Of a stretch of DNA of 64,000 bases, positions 13,201 to 24,763 are shown in pieces; within the stretch, counting starts at the first letter, position 1; each line of letters begins with the position of its first letter. Origin of the DNA: Cubamyces lactineus (taxonomy: Eukaryota; Basidiomycota; Agaricomycetes; Polyporales; Polyporaceae). The notes below the pieces were generated by a model. It did not search any database and was not told the origin of the DNA. It worked only from the letters and a program-made list of their open reading frames with translations. The stretch spans positions 186,001 to 250,000 of the forward strand of contig JACDTU010000027.1 in assembly GCA_022376465.1 (NCBI GenBank), in the 5' to 3' direction. The position numbers were made by a program, and so were the translations under genes.

Positions 13201-14777
13201 GGACCATCGAAAGTCCAAGTCCATCCGACAGCCATGCACGAGCCGCCTTACGCATCCACTCATACGCCCTCGGTGTTGAGCTCGCAAGTCGTACCAGCGC
13301 ATACGGCTTCAACGCCCTCGACCGACCCGGGCTCCGACGAAGACCAGCCACTCTCTGCCAAGCGGAAGCGCGCGCAAGCAGAGCAGCCGCAGTTACCCAT
13401 CAGACTGCCGTGCGAGGTGGAGCAGGAGAGCACGAAGCGCCCCCGTCGTCTGACTGAGCGTGCGCTCGCTACGTACTACGAGACGGACACCTCCGACGAC
13501 CTTCGGCCTGCGAAGAAGGCGAAGGGTGCTGGCAATGGCAAGGGCGCAGGGAAGGGGAAAGGCAAAGGGACGGGCAAGGGGAAGGGGAAAGAACGGGCGA
13601 CGTCGGACTCCTCGATCGTCGAACCGCGCTCTTTCCGCGAGCTAGCGGAGGAGCTGACCTACTGCCACCAGTGCCGCAACAAGAACACGTACGAGAAGAT
13701 GCGCTGCACGGCGACGAGGGATTCCGGCGAGCAGTGCCGCCTGCGATTCTGCGAGCGCTGCATCAATAATAGGTACGCCCTCCCCACTCGCTGCGAAGGT
13801 AGGTGGACGGCACACTTACGAACCACTACGCATGCAGGTACCCAGAGATCACGTTCAATGCGTACGCCGTGCGCTTCGTCTGCCCGCGCTGTCAGAACAC
13901 ATGCAATTGCACTTCGTGCAGTGCCCGCCGCGGCGAGACCTACATTTCCGCGCGCATCGGGAAGCTGCCTCCTGCCGGGTCCGCAGAGGCCCTTGCGCTC
14001 GCACACGAAGTCGCCACGGCTAAGCTCAGCCATTCGGCGAAGGTCAGCTGTGGCGATGGAGCGCTGCCGCCGAAGATGGACCTCGTGGGGGGACAGTACT
14101 TTGGTGTCATATACGGCGTGGCGGGCGGCGAGCGTATGGGCCAGGGCTTCGTGGGTGAGGACAACAGGGGGATCGTCATGCGGAACCTGCGGCGGGTTCC
14201 GAAGGTCGTTGCGTACATTGGCAAACCAAGGCGGCGTACCGCTCGGCCCGTCCAATCAGTTCCACCAGTTGTGGAGACCAATCAACCTATTCCAGTCGAC
14301 ATTTCAGTTCCCGTCGAGGGGAGCATCCCGGTGTTGAGACCACCAAGTCCTTCCTCACATCTACTTAGCAATATTCTTCCCAACGGCTTGGAGGGCAGTT
14401 CCGCAGTCGCTGCTAGCAATGTCCCTTCTCCCGCCGAGGCTGTACCTGATCCAAGACAGGCACCGTCGATGGACATCCCCCTACCGCCGTCTCCGCCTCG
14501 AAAGTCGTATATTGGCAACCGCTCAGTGCTTAGGAACAGCGCGTACGTCTCGATCGACGTGCTGGTTGCCCGGATGGAGCTGGAGGACGCGCAAGACCGC
14601 GCGCAAGAGTTGACTGCACCTTCCTCCGATCCTATCTCTGTATCCTCGACCGGCGGAGATGAGAACCGGCCCTCGGACGGCGCGACGGGGCCTGCATCGC
14701 AGCCACAGACCGAGGATGTCCAGTGGGCGATCGCACTGGCGCTCCATGCACTTGAGGTCGATGCGGTGAAGAGCTGA
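10209..14777 (+). CDS. CDCA7-like zf-4CXXC_R1 zinc-finger protein
   Basis: Long, mostly disordered protein encoded by about eight exons. Exon 1 is 10,209-10,592; short exons start near 10,820, 11,092 and 11,351 and near 11,560; a large exon begins after CCAG at about 11,713 and ends near 13,771; the last exon starts near 13,837. Long Ser/Pro-rich stretches precede an AT-hook-like motif (HGRPLGSRNKPK, about 12,105) and a Lys/Gly-rich basic run (about 13,525-13,595). The cysteine domain starts YCHQCRNKNTYEKMRC, continues LRFCERCINNRY across the last intron and ends CPRCQNTCNCTSC, the zf-4CXXC_R1 pattern of CDCA7. In animals and plants CDCA7 recruits the remodeller HELLS/DDM1 for DNA methylation upkeep. 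Here the Gly that follows the RNRY block in vertebrate CDCA7 is replaced by Pro, pointing to the divergent class. Function in this fungus is inferred. Confidence 0.8.
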
Positions 14778-15477
14778 GAGGACCTATATTGTACGCCGGG
14801 GTAGCTTGGGTTGGGGCCGCGGTTCTCTTGGCATTATACGTAGCGACTGTGCTTCTTGCAGGTCTGTTCCAGCGTTCGTTATGTACACACTTACATGTGT
14901 AATATTATAGCCGTTGTATATCTATTTCCACCAGTACGCGTACCGACTGCAGTCATACTTTGGCGATTGGTATGCGCCTCGTCACCTGTGACTGACAGAT
15001 TCCCATGCTTTACCGGCCCCTAGCTGCCTGCGAGGGGCTCGTAATGGTTCTCCTATAAGAGATCACGATATTGTCCATGTCGGGTGATCTGAGTCCGCAA
15101 CGTCGTTGTTCAGGCATTGACTGAACAGCTCCCGTCGCGATGGAGCCTGAGCTTGAAGTGGGCTCGAAGTGCACTTGCATGAAGGTGGTCTGCCCGCGGA
15201 GACTTCGGCCATGGGCGACGAAGGAAGCGGTTGAATGTATGAAGACGGAGCATGCTCGACGCGATCCGGACTGGATATATGGCAGATATCGTGCGCAGCG
15301 ACATACAATTGGATAGAAAGAGACTAGACAGCTTCTATGGCACCGAGCCCTACGCGTACGTGCACGTCCTACTCGGTATACAAGATCCATCACAGCCAAC
15401 GTAACTCGCGTGGACAAGCTCCACGCGTTGCATGCAGGATACACTGCAACGCTGAATAACAGAGGCGAAGGAGTGTC
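14778..15477. other. Intergenic region
   Basis: Convergent 3' ends of the CDCA7-like gene and the first FunK1 gene. From about 15,350 the sequence resembles the 3' flank of the second FunK1 copy (about 20,830-20,966), so the tandem duplication reaches into this gap. No gene seen. Confidence 0.5.
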
Positions 15478-18400
15478 CTAGTCTCCTCGCCTGGTCTTCT
15501 TGGTAAGGGGCGACGACGGGGGCGACGAAAGAGGGGACGAGTACTGATACAGTGTCTTCTTCTCGGGGGTAGTCATATCGGAAAGCGGGCTAGTCGGACG
15601 GGAGGCCTGCGATCTGGAGAATGCCCAGGTGACTTTGCGCAAGTGGTTGATCCTCTTCTCCACTGCTTTCTGGGATTTTTCTTTGTCCTCCGTATCCTCA
15701 GTCTGCTGAGAGTCGTCCAGCGAAGCGAGATCACGGGCGGCCATGTCGAGGAGCTCGATGACAAAGGCGTGGATGTTGTGGTATTCATACCCCTCGAAAG
15801 TGTACGCCAGCACGAGAAGGTCCCACCACCGACAGAGTGTAGGCTTCAGCACTTCGAAGTAGGGATGGATGTGGCGAAGAATTTCCGTCTCGAATTCCTG
15901 AGGGTTCTGGAAGAGGTGCTCCTTGTAATATGCAATAGTCGCCACATCCCCGTCGAAGAGGTTGCGAACAGCGTTGCGCAACCGCGCCACTTGGTCTTGC
16001 CGTTCTTTCGGGAAGTCAGTGAGCTCACCAGCGAAGTCCTCGCGCCGTTCACCGCCTGGCCCTGCACGTGTGATGCACAGGAAGAGCAAGACCCAGAATA
16101 ACGATTCCATGTCGTGGATCGCATCATGGACCACACGTGATGGTGTGAATGTAACGTCGCGCCAGCGGACGGTAAGCTGGCGCGAGGTGTGGAGTATCTT
16201 GACACTGATGTATGGAAGAGTGCCCTAGCACAGGCGTTATATAGGCAGTTTCGAATGAGTCAGACGCACTCACCGAGCGAACCTTTCCTCTCCGTTCCGG
16301 GTCATGTCGACGTATTGGTTCGGGAGGAAGCTAGATCATGAATCAACATAAGCACTCAATCCGTGACAAACCGTAGAGACACGACAACAAACCAGAAGGG
16401 GTCCGTCCCAACCAAGTGCTTCAGGGGTGTATACATTACCCGGAGGTGGTGCTCTGCCTGAAAGCTTGTAGTACTCCAACGCGGCTTCGATATACCATAC
16501 GGCGTCTTGTGTGATCTTGTTGGGGCGGGATTCTTTAGGGTAGTGGTGCTTGACGAGATGAACGGCACGAGAAACAACCTCATCGGTGACTTGCTCTGCC
16601 CACTCTTCAGTGTAGTCATGGTAGAGTTTCATGTTTGTCAGTCGGCGGATTTCATCCGCATCATACGTGATTTTGCGCTCTTCCACCGTCCGTGTTCTCT
16701 TCGCATGGTCGAAATCGATGAGGCAGCCACGAACGTCTTGTGGCCCAGAATGAGCAGAAGGAGAAATATCATGACCCCTGAGCGCAATAAGCAGGTTCCC
16801 AGCGCTGATGTCCCGATGAACAACGCCGTGCTCGTAGGCGAACCGATGGCCTGGCCTCTATTCAGCGTCGCCACTAGGAATCATAGAGGGCATCGCGAGC
16901 TTACCGCGAACGCAATCCAATAGCAACGAGACCAGCTCTTGCCTACTCGAGAAGAACTTGATTGTGCACCCGAACACCCCAAGCACGATGCGCACGCGAG
17001 TGCGCTTCGGTGGCTTCGTCTCCTGTTGCCGCCCAGCGAAGAAGCGCGAGATGAGCTGCATGCCCTCGACGTCGACGCATTGGAAATGAAGCCATTCATC
17101 CAGTTCGGGATCTGTGACTCGCGTACGCTTGAGAGATTGTTGTCGTTCTTCCATCTGCACTTTTACTGGCTCCAAGCCTCCCCGTATCAAACTGGCGGTA
17201 TTGTCAATTTCACCTCCAATCTTCACGACCTCGTGGAACTCAAATTTCCCGATATACTGAGCATCTGAGTCGCCGGTGACGTTCTTCAGGTGCTCGTATA
17301 AAGTACCTTCGTCCACCCGTCCATCGGAGTTCCAAAATTGTTTGAGCACGAAGACCTGCCAAGCGTCGTGAGCCTCGAGCCAATCACGCCAGTAGCTGGA
17401 AAACGCACCTTGCGCACATCCGGATCTATTGCACGATCCTCGTATCGGATCGCCGCCCATACTATACAGCCACTTCCGCTCACCACCTCAGTGCGAAGGA
17501 GGCTAAGGGCCCTCAACGTAATGAAAACACCTTGCTCTGTGGTGATCACCCATTGCGTTCCAAAGTTGGTCTTCTTGTACTCCTCGAGGTTGAAACGATC
17601 ATTCCCCCAAGAGGTAATACGATACGTGTGGATGGGCGGCAACGTCCCGCGCGCCAGCTTCATGGTAGGATCAAAGCCGAGGCGGTGCGCGGGTAGGATC
17701 GCGAACGCGGCGATGACTTGAATGAAGTCCCTCGGATTCTACCAACCGCGGTCAGTTCTTTGTACGCGTTCTGTGTCTCGTCTCCGAGGACGCACCTCGT
17801 GTATATTGATCGGTTCGTCCATGCCCAGGACCCCAGATCTGTCTTGCAGCCAGACCGATACTTGCATGTTACTCAAGAAGAGACCAAGCGCGAACCGCCG
17901 ATCCTTCTGCTCGACCATCATGACGCGCAGATAAGTCAAGAGCTGGGAGATGAGCTCCTTGTCCTTCTGTTCATAGTCGCGCTTGGCCTCCACTGCAGCG
18001 ACAAACTGTAACCAGCGCAGCTTGTCGCTTTTCTCTGACTGCGCGTCACGCATCAGTAGCTATCCAGCGATGCTTCATGAACTGCTTACCGGTGCTTCGG
18101 AGGGATCTGCGAAAGCCATGGCGAGGGCGCAATCAGGTCGGATGAGGGTAGCACCTTCCTCGAGCGTCTGTGGGACTTTCGAATGGTAGTCCACCCAGAT
18201 AGCCTCGCGGACTTGATCCTCGTGCTCTCCCACTACGTCTCTAGCCACCTTCGCTATGGCATTCGCCGTTTTGGTGAACGCCGGGTAGAGGTCCAGCTCC
18301 TTGTACTTTGCCTCAGGTCGAGGGAACCCTTTCCAGCGCGTGGAAGCGTATAGCTTGTCCTTGGATTGAATGAGAGCGTCGTAGATTCGATCGAGTGCAT

Positions 18401-18626
18401 CGGAGTCAACGGGGATGATCTTGTCCAGAAAATCCTTAGTAGACACGAAGCGGGTGCTTCGGGCCTCTTCCATGGCGTGTTTCCGTAATGTGTCCGCCTG
18501 GACAACCCGAGTGCCAAGCGTGAGGCCCTGGCTAGCAGTCGGACGGAATGACACAGGGGTATCTATTGAGTCCTTCGGAGGCTCGTCTGGGAATGTAACC
18601 GACTTCTGAGCTCGAGAGTGCGCCAT
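15478..18626 (-). CDS. FunK1-like fungal protein kinase, copy 1
   Basis: Minus-strand gene from ATG 18,626 (MAHSRAQKSV...; an in-frame ATG 54 bp upstream is possible) to TAG at 15,478. The N-terminal part (about 18,620-17,740) is the helical region typical of FunK1 proteins. The kinase core has a Gly-loop-like GSGCIVW, a VLKQFW block with the presumed VAIK-like Lys, YEHGVVHRDISAGNLLI (catalytic loop HRD) and CLIDFDHAKR (DFG replaced by DFD, usual here). C-lobe blocks are SGTLPYISVKIL, HDAIHDMESLFWVLL and a Ser-rich tail. A 54-bp GTAAGC...CAG intron at about 16,845-16,900 removes an apparent stop just before the catalytic loop. Near 17,401-17,415 the frame changes with no good intron, and copy 2 shows the same break. 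FunK1 kinases are expanded in mushrooms; substrates are unknown. Confidence 0.75.
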
Positions 18627-18945
18627 GAATGTTGGTGTGACGAGGAGATGGAGGAAGGGAAAGCAAGCCGAGCTACACACCTTGCTCTATCGCTCTTTTT
18701 CTATAGCTATCGCGCTATCGATGGCAGCAGACTCAGCGATTCCAAACAGATGACCAGCACTAAACCGGGAAGGCTGGGAGGAACACGCGGAGTACACGTA
18801 GCACGTATCTTGAGTTAGGCGCTTGAGGCTGAGATAGCTGGAGAAAGATGGCTTCGTTGATATCTCAGGTCGACCATAACAGTGGCCGCTGCGACGTGAA
18901 TCAAGGACTCACCCGCTGTTCTTCAACACAATCAGGATCTGCAAT
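18627..18945. other. Upstream region of FunK1 copy 1
   Basis: The first about 200 bp match the flank of FunK1 copy 2 (24,010-24,230), including GCTATCGCGCTATCG and the GGAGGAACACGCG/GGGAGGACACGCG block, so the promoter was duplicated with the gene. No ORF. Confidence 0.5.
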
Positions 18946-19309
18946 AGGGGTGCTCAATTCTTGTCGGTCGGTCGGTCGGTCGTTCGCAAGGCTGTCTTGA
19001 TGGCGCGGTTTGCATGAAGCGACAGGAAGCGACGAGCTTTCTCTGCAAGCGCCAGGCTAGATTTCTCTTCCGGAAATTAGTTGACTTTTCAAAACCCGCT
19101 AACGTTCAAGTAAGCACGCGCAAACTCCGCAAGAGCACGTAAATGTCTTGCCTCTTTTCGGGGCTGAAAGAATGCTTAGGGTTAACGTAGACGCGTCGTA
19201 GGGTTGCATCATTGTCGTCTCACAACGAGGGCTCGCTAAAGGCGTCTCTAGCCATCGAAGTGTCCTTGTGAACGACCGACCGACCGACCCACAAGAATTG
19301 AGCACCCCT
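18946..19309. mobile_element. MITE, 364 bp, 46-bp terminal inverted repeats
   Basis: The ends AGGGGTGCTCAATTCTTGT... (18,946-18,991) and its inverse (19,264-19,309) match over 46 positions with two mismatches by eye. Each inverted repeat holds a GGTC tetramer run. The flanks carry a 3-bp direct duplication AAT (18,943-18,945 and 19,310-19,312); a TA duplication with ends starting GGGG is an equally possible reading. No ORF of note is inside. This is a non-autonomous DNA transposon, Tc1/mariner- or PIF/Harbinger-like; the family cannot be fixed from this window. Confidence 0.85.
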
Positions 19310-19312
19310 AAT

Positions 19313-20039
19313 GGCCTGAGTGCTAGTCATCGCAGAGTCCTCCGGTGAGCATGAGGCCGAAACATGGGGCAAGAATCTCAGGCGGTACCAAACATGGCAC
19401 AACGTTCGGTTCCTTGCAAGCGTCTCGCGTCTATTACGACCGTCTTGTCAACTCCTCACGGGCTAGTAGTCCAATTCTATTACCTTGTGTTTATATTACA
19501 CTCGTCCTGCCAGCTATAGGTTCAGAGTCCATCGGCGCGGCGAAGCCAAGACTCGGATGAGCACCCCATTCAGAACATCCAACGTGGCGGCCGTAGTTGG
19601 CCCCGGCGGGGGTTCAATCTTGTCCTGCGTGGACTCGCCGTCCATTGTTTTGCATTTGGGAATCGTCGTAAGCAACACGATAGTTGACATTGACTTGCTG
19701 ACTGCGCCTAGTTGAGCCCACCTGAGTCACCATGCGCCTCGGCGTCCAAGTCCAAGCTCTCCGTATTTCGCAAGACACTGCTCAGATTGACAAGAAAGGC
19801 TACGTCCTCGCCGTGATACTACGCTATTGGCGACAAGCACTCCAATCACGGCTGACATCAAGAGCTGTCATCATCCACAACATCTACATGAACTTGAAGA
19901 GCCCTATTGACGTGTGCGAACCGTACCGGGTCCAAATTCTTTGTAATAGGCGAAGAACGGTAGGTCATTGCCTCGGGATATCAATGGCACTAGCTGTAAA
20001 TCTTAATCGTTCGTTTCTCTTGTTCACGTTCTGAGCCAT
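19313..20039. other. Intergenic DNA in the FunK1 cluster
   Basis: No convincing gene. The stretch from about 19,790 has patchy similarity to the 3' flank of FunK1 copy 2 (for example AATCACGGCTGACATCAAG), consistent with the decayed fragment that follows. Confidence 0.4.
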
Positions 20040-20640
20040 ATGCTTGTACGGCGTTTTCTTCGACTTGAATGTAGTTGTATGGAGAAGGTCGCTGGTGGGC
20101 TAGAGGGAGGACTAGCGGATCGATCGCGTAATGCGACGATGGCATGTGTAATACCGTCCAGGTATATGGCCCTCTTCCTCTAGTCGCTCGCCGAGCGTCG
20201 TCCAAAGAAACGAGGGTGCTAGCGGCCTCGTCCAGGATCTTGATGTCCAAAGCGTGGATATTGGGGTATCCATACTACCCCTCGAATGCGTATGCCAGCA
20301 CCAGGAGTCCCACCATCGACGGAGCATACTTGGGCTTGAGGGGCTCGAAATATATAGGGGTGGACGCAAAGAAGGACGTGCACATTAAAGTCCTCAGGTT
20401 GCCCGAAGAGTTCTATCTCGTTGACGGCGATGGTTTCCTTATTTTATCCTACGACGCAGCAGTTAATGCAGCGAATCCTCTGAACTTTCTCCTGGTTGTC
20501 TGCTACAGGGTGGGTGTTGAGCTCGCCTACAAGTTTCGTTCACCCTTCGCCGCCTGGCCTTGCGAGCGCGCAGTGCACAAGAAAAGCAGGACCCAGAAGA
20601 ACGACTGCATGTCGTGGATCACATCATGAACGTGAACCGT
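20040..20640 (-). pseudogene. FunK1 kinase relic, C-terminal fragment
   Basis: Read on minus, this stretch contains HDVIHDMQSFFWVLLFLC, close to HDAIHDMESLFWVLL of copies 1 and 2, followed after a short distance by a stop. Further on come pieces matching LLVLAYAFEG and NIHA...ILDEAAS but in shifted frames with stops. Only the C-lobe survives. It lies between the two larger copies in the same orientation, so it is a remnant of a third unit of the array. Confidence 0.75.
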
Positions 20641-20966
20641 AGCTGATGGCGAGTACGAGAGTTTTTGCCAATTCATGACTGCAGATTGACCGGGGCCGTG
20701 TTACCGTTATTTTGAGCATGTGGTGATCATCCAACGTCTGGCCGGCAGTGCTCGCAGACATACGTGGCATGCTACCGAGCACAGCGACATCCAATTGAGA
20801 TGGCGGAGACAGGACAATCTCTATAGCACTGAAGCCTACGCGTACGTGCACTCCCCACTCAGTATGCAGACTGACCACGGCTGACGTCAACCACATGAAC
20901 AATCTCCACGCGCTGCTAGCGTGCAGGATATATTGCGACGCTGGATAGCGGAGGTGAAGGAGGGTC

Positions 20967-23900
20967 CTAGTGACCCACTTTGAGTCTCTTTGCCGGGGGC
21001 GATTGCGGGGGCGACGATAGAGGCGAGGAGTGCTGATGCGGTGTCTTCTTCGTCTCGAGGATATTGATGTCGGGCAACGGGCTAGACGGACGAGAGGCCT
21101 GCGATGCGGCGACTGCATGAGTGATCGTACGCAAGAAGTTGACCCTCTTCTCTACTGCATTCTGCGAGTCTTCTTTGCACTTCGCAGATGAAACCAGATT
21201 GCGGGCAGCGTCGTCGAGCAGCTCTATGACCAAGGCGTGGATGTTGTGGTATTCATACCCCTCGAAAGCGTACGCCAGCACGAGGAGATTCCACCACCGA
21301 CAGAGTGCAGGCTTGAGCGCTTCGAAGTAGGGGTGGATGTGACAGAGAATTTTCGTCTCGAAGTCCTGGGGTTTCGAAAAGAGATGGTGCTTGTAAGATG
21401 CGATTGTCGCTATATCACCTTCGAACAGGCAATCGACAACTTCGCGCAGCTGGTTCACCTGCTCTTGGCGTTCGTTCGCGAAGTCCCTCAGTTCGCCTGT
21501 GAGCTCATTGCGTCTTTCGTCGCCTGGTCCCGCGTGCGTGATGCACAGGGAGAGCAACACCCAGAAGAACGATTCCATGTCGTGGATCGCATCGTGGACC
21601 ACATCCGATGGTCGAAATGAGCAGTAACCTTTCCAGGGAACACTTACTTCACCCGGGGCGTGAAGTATCTTGACACTGATGTATGGACGAGTGCCCTAGC
21701 AGTAGTGTTAAAGAGGCAGGTTTCCATGAGGCAGACGCGCTTACATAGAAGCTCTCTTTTATCGGCTGTACGGTAGATCCTATAGCGTGGGGAGGACACT
21801 AGATTCCGGGTCAACATGAACATTCAGCCTGTGGCAAACCGTAGAGACACGACAACAAACCAGGAGGGGTCCATCCCAACCAAGTGCTTCAGGGGTATAT
21901 ACATTACCCGGAGGTGGTGCTCTGCCTGAAAGCTTGTAGTATTCCAACGCGGCTTCGATGTACCATACGGCGTCTATTGTGATCATGTAGGGGCGGGATT
22001 CGTTGGGGTAGTGGTGCTTGACGAGATGAACGGCACGAGAAACAACCTCATCGGTGACTTGCTCTGCCAACTCTTTAGTGTTGACACGGAAGACATCCAT
22101 GTCTATGAGTTGACGAACGTCTTCGACAACATATTGAATTGTACGCTCTTCCACCGTCCGTGTTCTCTTCGCGTGGTCGAAATCGATGAGGCAGCCACGA
22201 ACGTCTTGTGGCTCAGAATGAGCAGAAGGAGGAATATCGTGACCCCTGAGCGCAATAAGCAGGTTCCCAGCGCTGATGTCCCGATGAACAACGCCGTGCT
22301 CGTAGGCGAACCGATGGCCTGGCCTCTGTTCAGCGTTGCCACTAGGATTCGTAGAGAGCATCGCGAGCTTACCGCGAACGCAGTCCAACAGTAACGAGAC
22401 CAGCTCCCGTACGCTCGAGAACAACTCGATTGGGCACCCGAGCATCCCAAAAACGATGCGCACGCGAGTGCGGTTCACCGGTGCCTTCATTTTCCGCCGC
22501 CGCCGCCTGGCGACAGCGCGCGACGTTACCTGCATGCTTCGTTCTTCCGCCTCCACTCGTGCTGGCTCCAAACCTCTTCGTATCAGACCGGCGGTGCTGT
22601 CAATCTCACCTCCAATCTTCACGACCTCATGGAACTCAAAATCTCCAATGTACTGAGCATCTGGGTCCCCGCTCGCGCTCTTCAGATGCTCGTGAATAGC
22701 ACCTTCGTCCACCAGCCCATCGGACCTCCACAGTTGTTTGAGCACGAAGACCTGCCAAGCGTCGTGAGCCTCGAGCCGATCACTCCAGCAGCTGGGAACC
22801 CCACCTTGCGCACATCCGGGTCTACTGCGCGATCCTCGTACCGGATCACCGCCCATATTATACAGCCACTTCCGCTCGCCATGTCGGTGCGGAGGCTGAT
22901 GGTCCTCAAAGTCATAAAGTCACCGTGCTCCGTGGTGATCACCCATTGCATGATGCGATTGGTCGTCTTGCACTCCTCGCGACTGGAGCCATCCGGCCCC
23001 TGAGAGGTAAAACGATATATGTGGATGGGCGGCAACGGCTCGCGCGCCAGCTTTATGGTAGGATCGAAGCCGAGGCGGTGCGCGGGTAGGATCGCGAACG
23101 CGGCGATGACTTGAATGAAGTCCCTCGGATTCTACCAATCGCGGTCAGTTCATTGTATGCGTTCTGTGTCTCGTCTCTGAGGACGCACCTCGTGTATATC
23201 AATGGGCACGTCCATGCCCAGCGCTCCGGATCTGTCTTGCAGCCAGACCGATACCTGCGTGTTACTCAAGAAGAGGCCAAGCGCGAACCGCCGAACCCGC
23301 TGCTCGACCATCATGACACCGAGACAGGCCAAGAGCTGGGAGATGAGCTCCTTGTCCTTCTGGTCAGAGTCGCGCTTGGCCTCCACTGCAGCTACGAACT
23401 GTAACCAATGCACCTTGTTGCTTTTCTGCGACTGCGAGTTGCGCGTCAGTAGCTGCCCTGCGGTGCTTCATGGGCTGCTTACCGGTGCTTTGGAGGCATC
23501 CGCGGAAGCCATGGCGAGGGCGCAACGAGGTCGGGTGAGAGCGGCATCTTTCTCGTGCGTCTGTGGGACGTTCGCGTGGGAGTGCACCCAGGTAGCCTCA
23601 CGGACTTGATCCTCGTGCTCTCCCACTACCTCTCTGGCCACCTTCGCTATGGCATTCGCTGTTTCGGTGAACGCCGGGTAGATGTCTAGGTCTTCGTACT
23701 GTACCTCAGCTTGAGGGAACGTTTGCCAACATTTGCCAGAGTAGAGCTTGTCCTTGTGCTGCATGACAGCGTCGTAGATTAGATCGAGTTCGCCGGAGTC
23801 AATGGACATGATCTTGGCGAGGAAATCCCTAGTGGGCACGTAGCGAATATGTTGGCTTTCCTCCATGACTTCCCTCCGTGCTACTGCCGCCTTTATGATC

Positions 23901-24006
23901 TCACGTGTAGGGCTCTTGAAAGCACGCTGACGGGCTGTCACAGGAGTATCTGCAGGATCGACGGGGGCTCGTTTGGGGATGCAACCGGTCTCTGTGCTCG
24001 AGACAT
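20967..24006 (-). pseudogene. FunK1-like protein kinase, copy 2, probably degraded
   Basis: A tandem duplicate of copy 1 along its full length. The kinase core is readable in one open stretch (22,856-21,780): VFVLKQLW, VVHRDISAGNLLI, CLIDFDHAKR. The 54-bp intron of copy 1 is present with the same borders, but here it stays in frame. The C-lobe is at 21,602-20,967 (HDAIHDMESFFWVLL). Two faults stand out. The natural start (MSRAQRPVAS at 24,006) runs into a stop after about 22 codons because of an indel near 23,950-23,965, so only an internal start (about 23,941) reaches the conserved part. The frame break near 22,795-22,808 is shared with copy 1. Whether any product is made is open. Confidence 0.7.
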
Positions 24007-24239
24007 GAACGCTAGTATGGCGAGGAGAAGGAGAAAGAGAAAGTAGGTCGAGCTACATACCTTGCTCTCTTGTCCTTGTTGTATCGGTATCGCGCTATCG
24101 TTCGGAACTGATGATGAAAGCCTTAGCTAGGCCAGAAAGACGTCACTTCTAGGCCCGGAGGGGCCGGGAGGACACGCGCAGCACGCGTCGTAGTTCGGGA
24201 TCTTGAGTGAAGCGCGTCGGGCTGGAAATATGGCTTGTT

Positions 24240-24763
24240 TGAAAACTCAGCATGATGGTACTGACCTCTGCGTTGTGAAGCCGACCTCACTCGCTTCGAA
24301 TTAAGACTTCGAACATACGATAGTAGACGCAAGTAAACGGCTGCTGGCAACAACAGCGTAATGAGCAGTCAAGATGTGCGGGAAACCCACGTGGGTGCGT
24401 TCATCAGCACGTGATTCGCTTTCTGGTACACCTCCACGAAATCTTGAACTTGGATTGCGTCCGTGACGACTTAGACGCAGCCATATCCCCATGCACCGTG
24501 CTCCCAGACGCCTTTCGATGCAAAGGGATTGGCCATGGACAGTTGCATGGCGCTGGTCGTTATGAGCCGCCGAGTGCGCGCTCACAGTCACCGCACTAGG
24601 AAACCTTGTTTACCGAATCACCCCCACAGCATTCCTGCATCCGCCTGTCGCGGATGATCGCAGCGCCTTCATCTGGATTCTACAGTGCTTCTCGGCCGGC
24701 TTAAGGCCGCTTTCACGCTCTCTTAAATCCCGCCGCACACACTGCTGTGCGATCCGCCTCACG
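24240..24763. promoter_or_regulatory. Upstream region of the GMC oxidoreductase gene
   Basis: No gene. Two E-box-like CACGTG sites lie 20 bp apart (24,388-24,393 and 24,408-24,413), about 360 bp before the start codon. No clear TATA box. Confidence 0.35.

Noticed and set aside
16840..16900. Premature stop in FunK1 copy 1 before the catalytic loop
   Set aside because: It lies inside a 54-bp intron with good GTAAGC and CAG borders; after splicing the frame is intact.
18961..18985. GGTC tetramer run as a microsatellite
   Set aside because: The same run is present inverted at the other end at the matching position, so it is part of the MITE inverted repeat.
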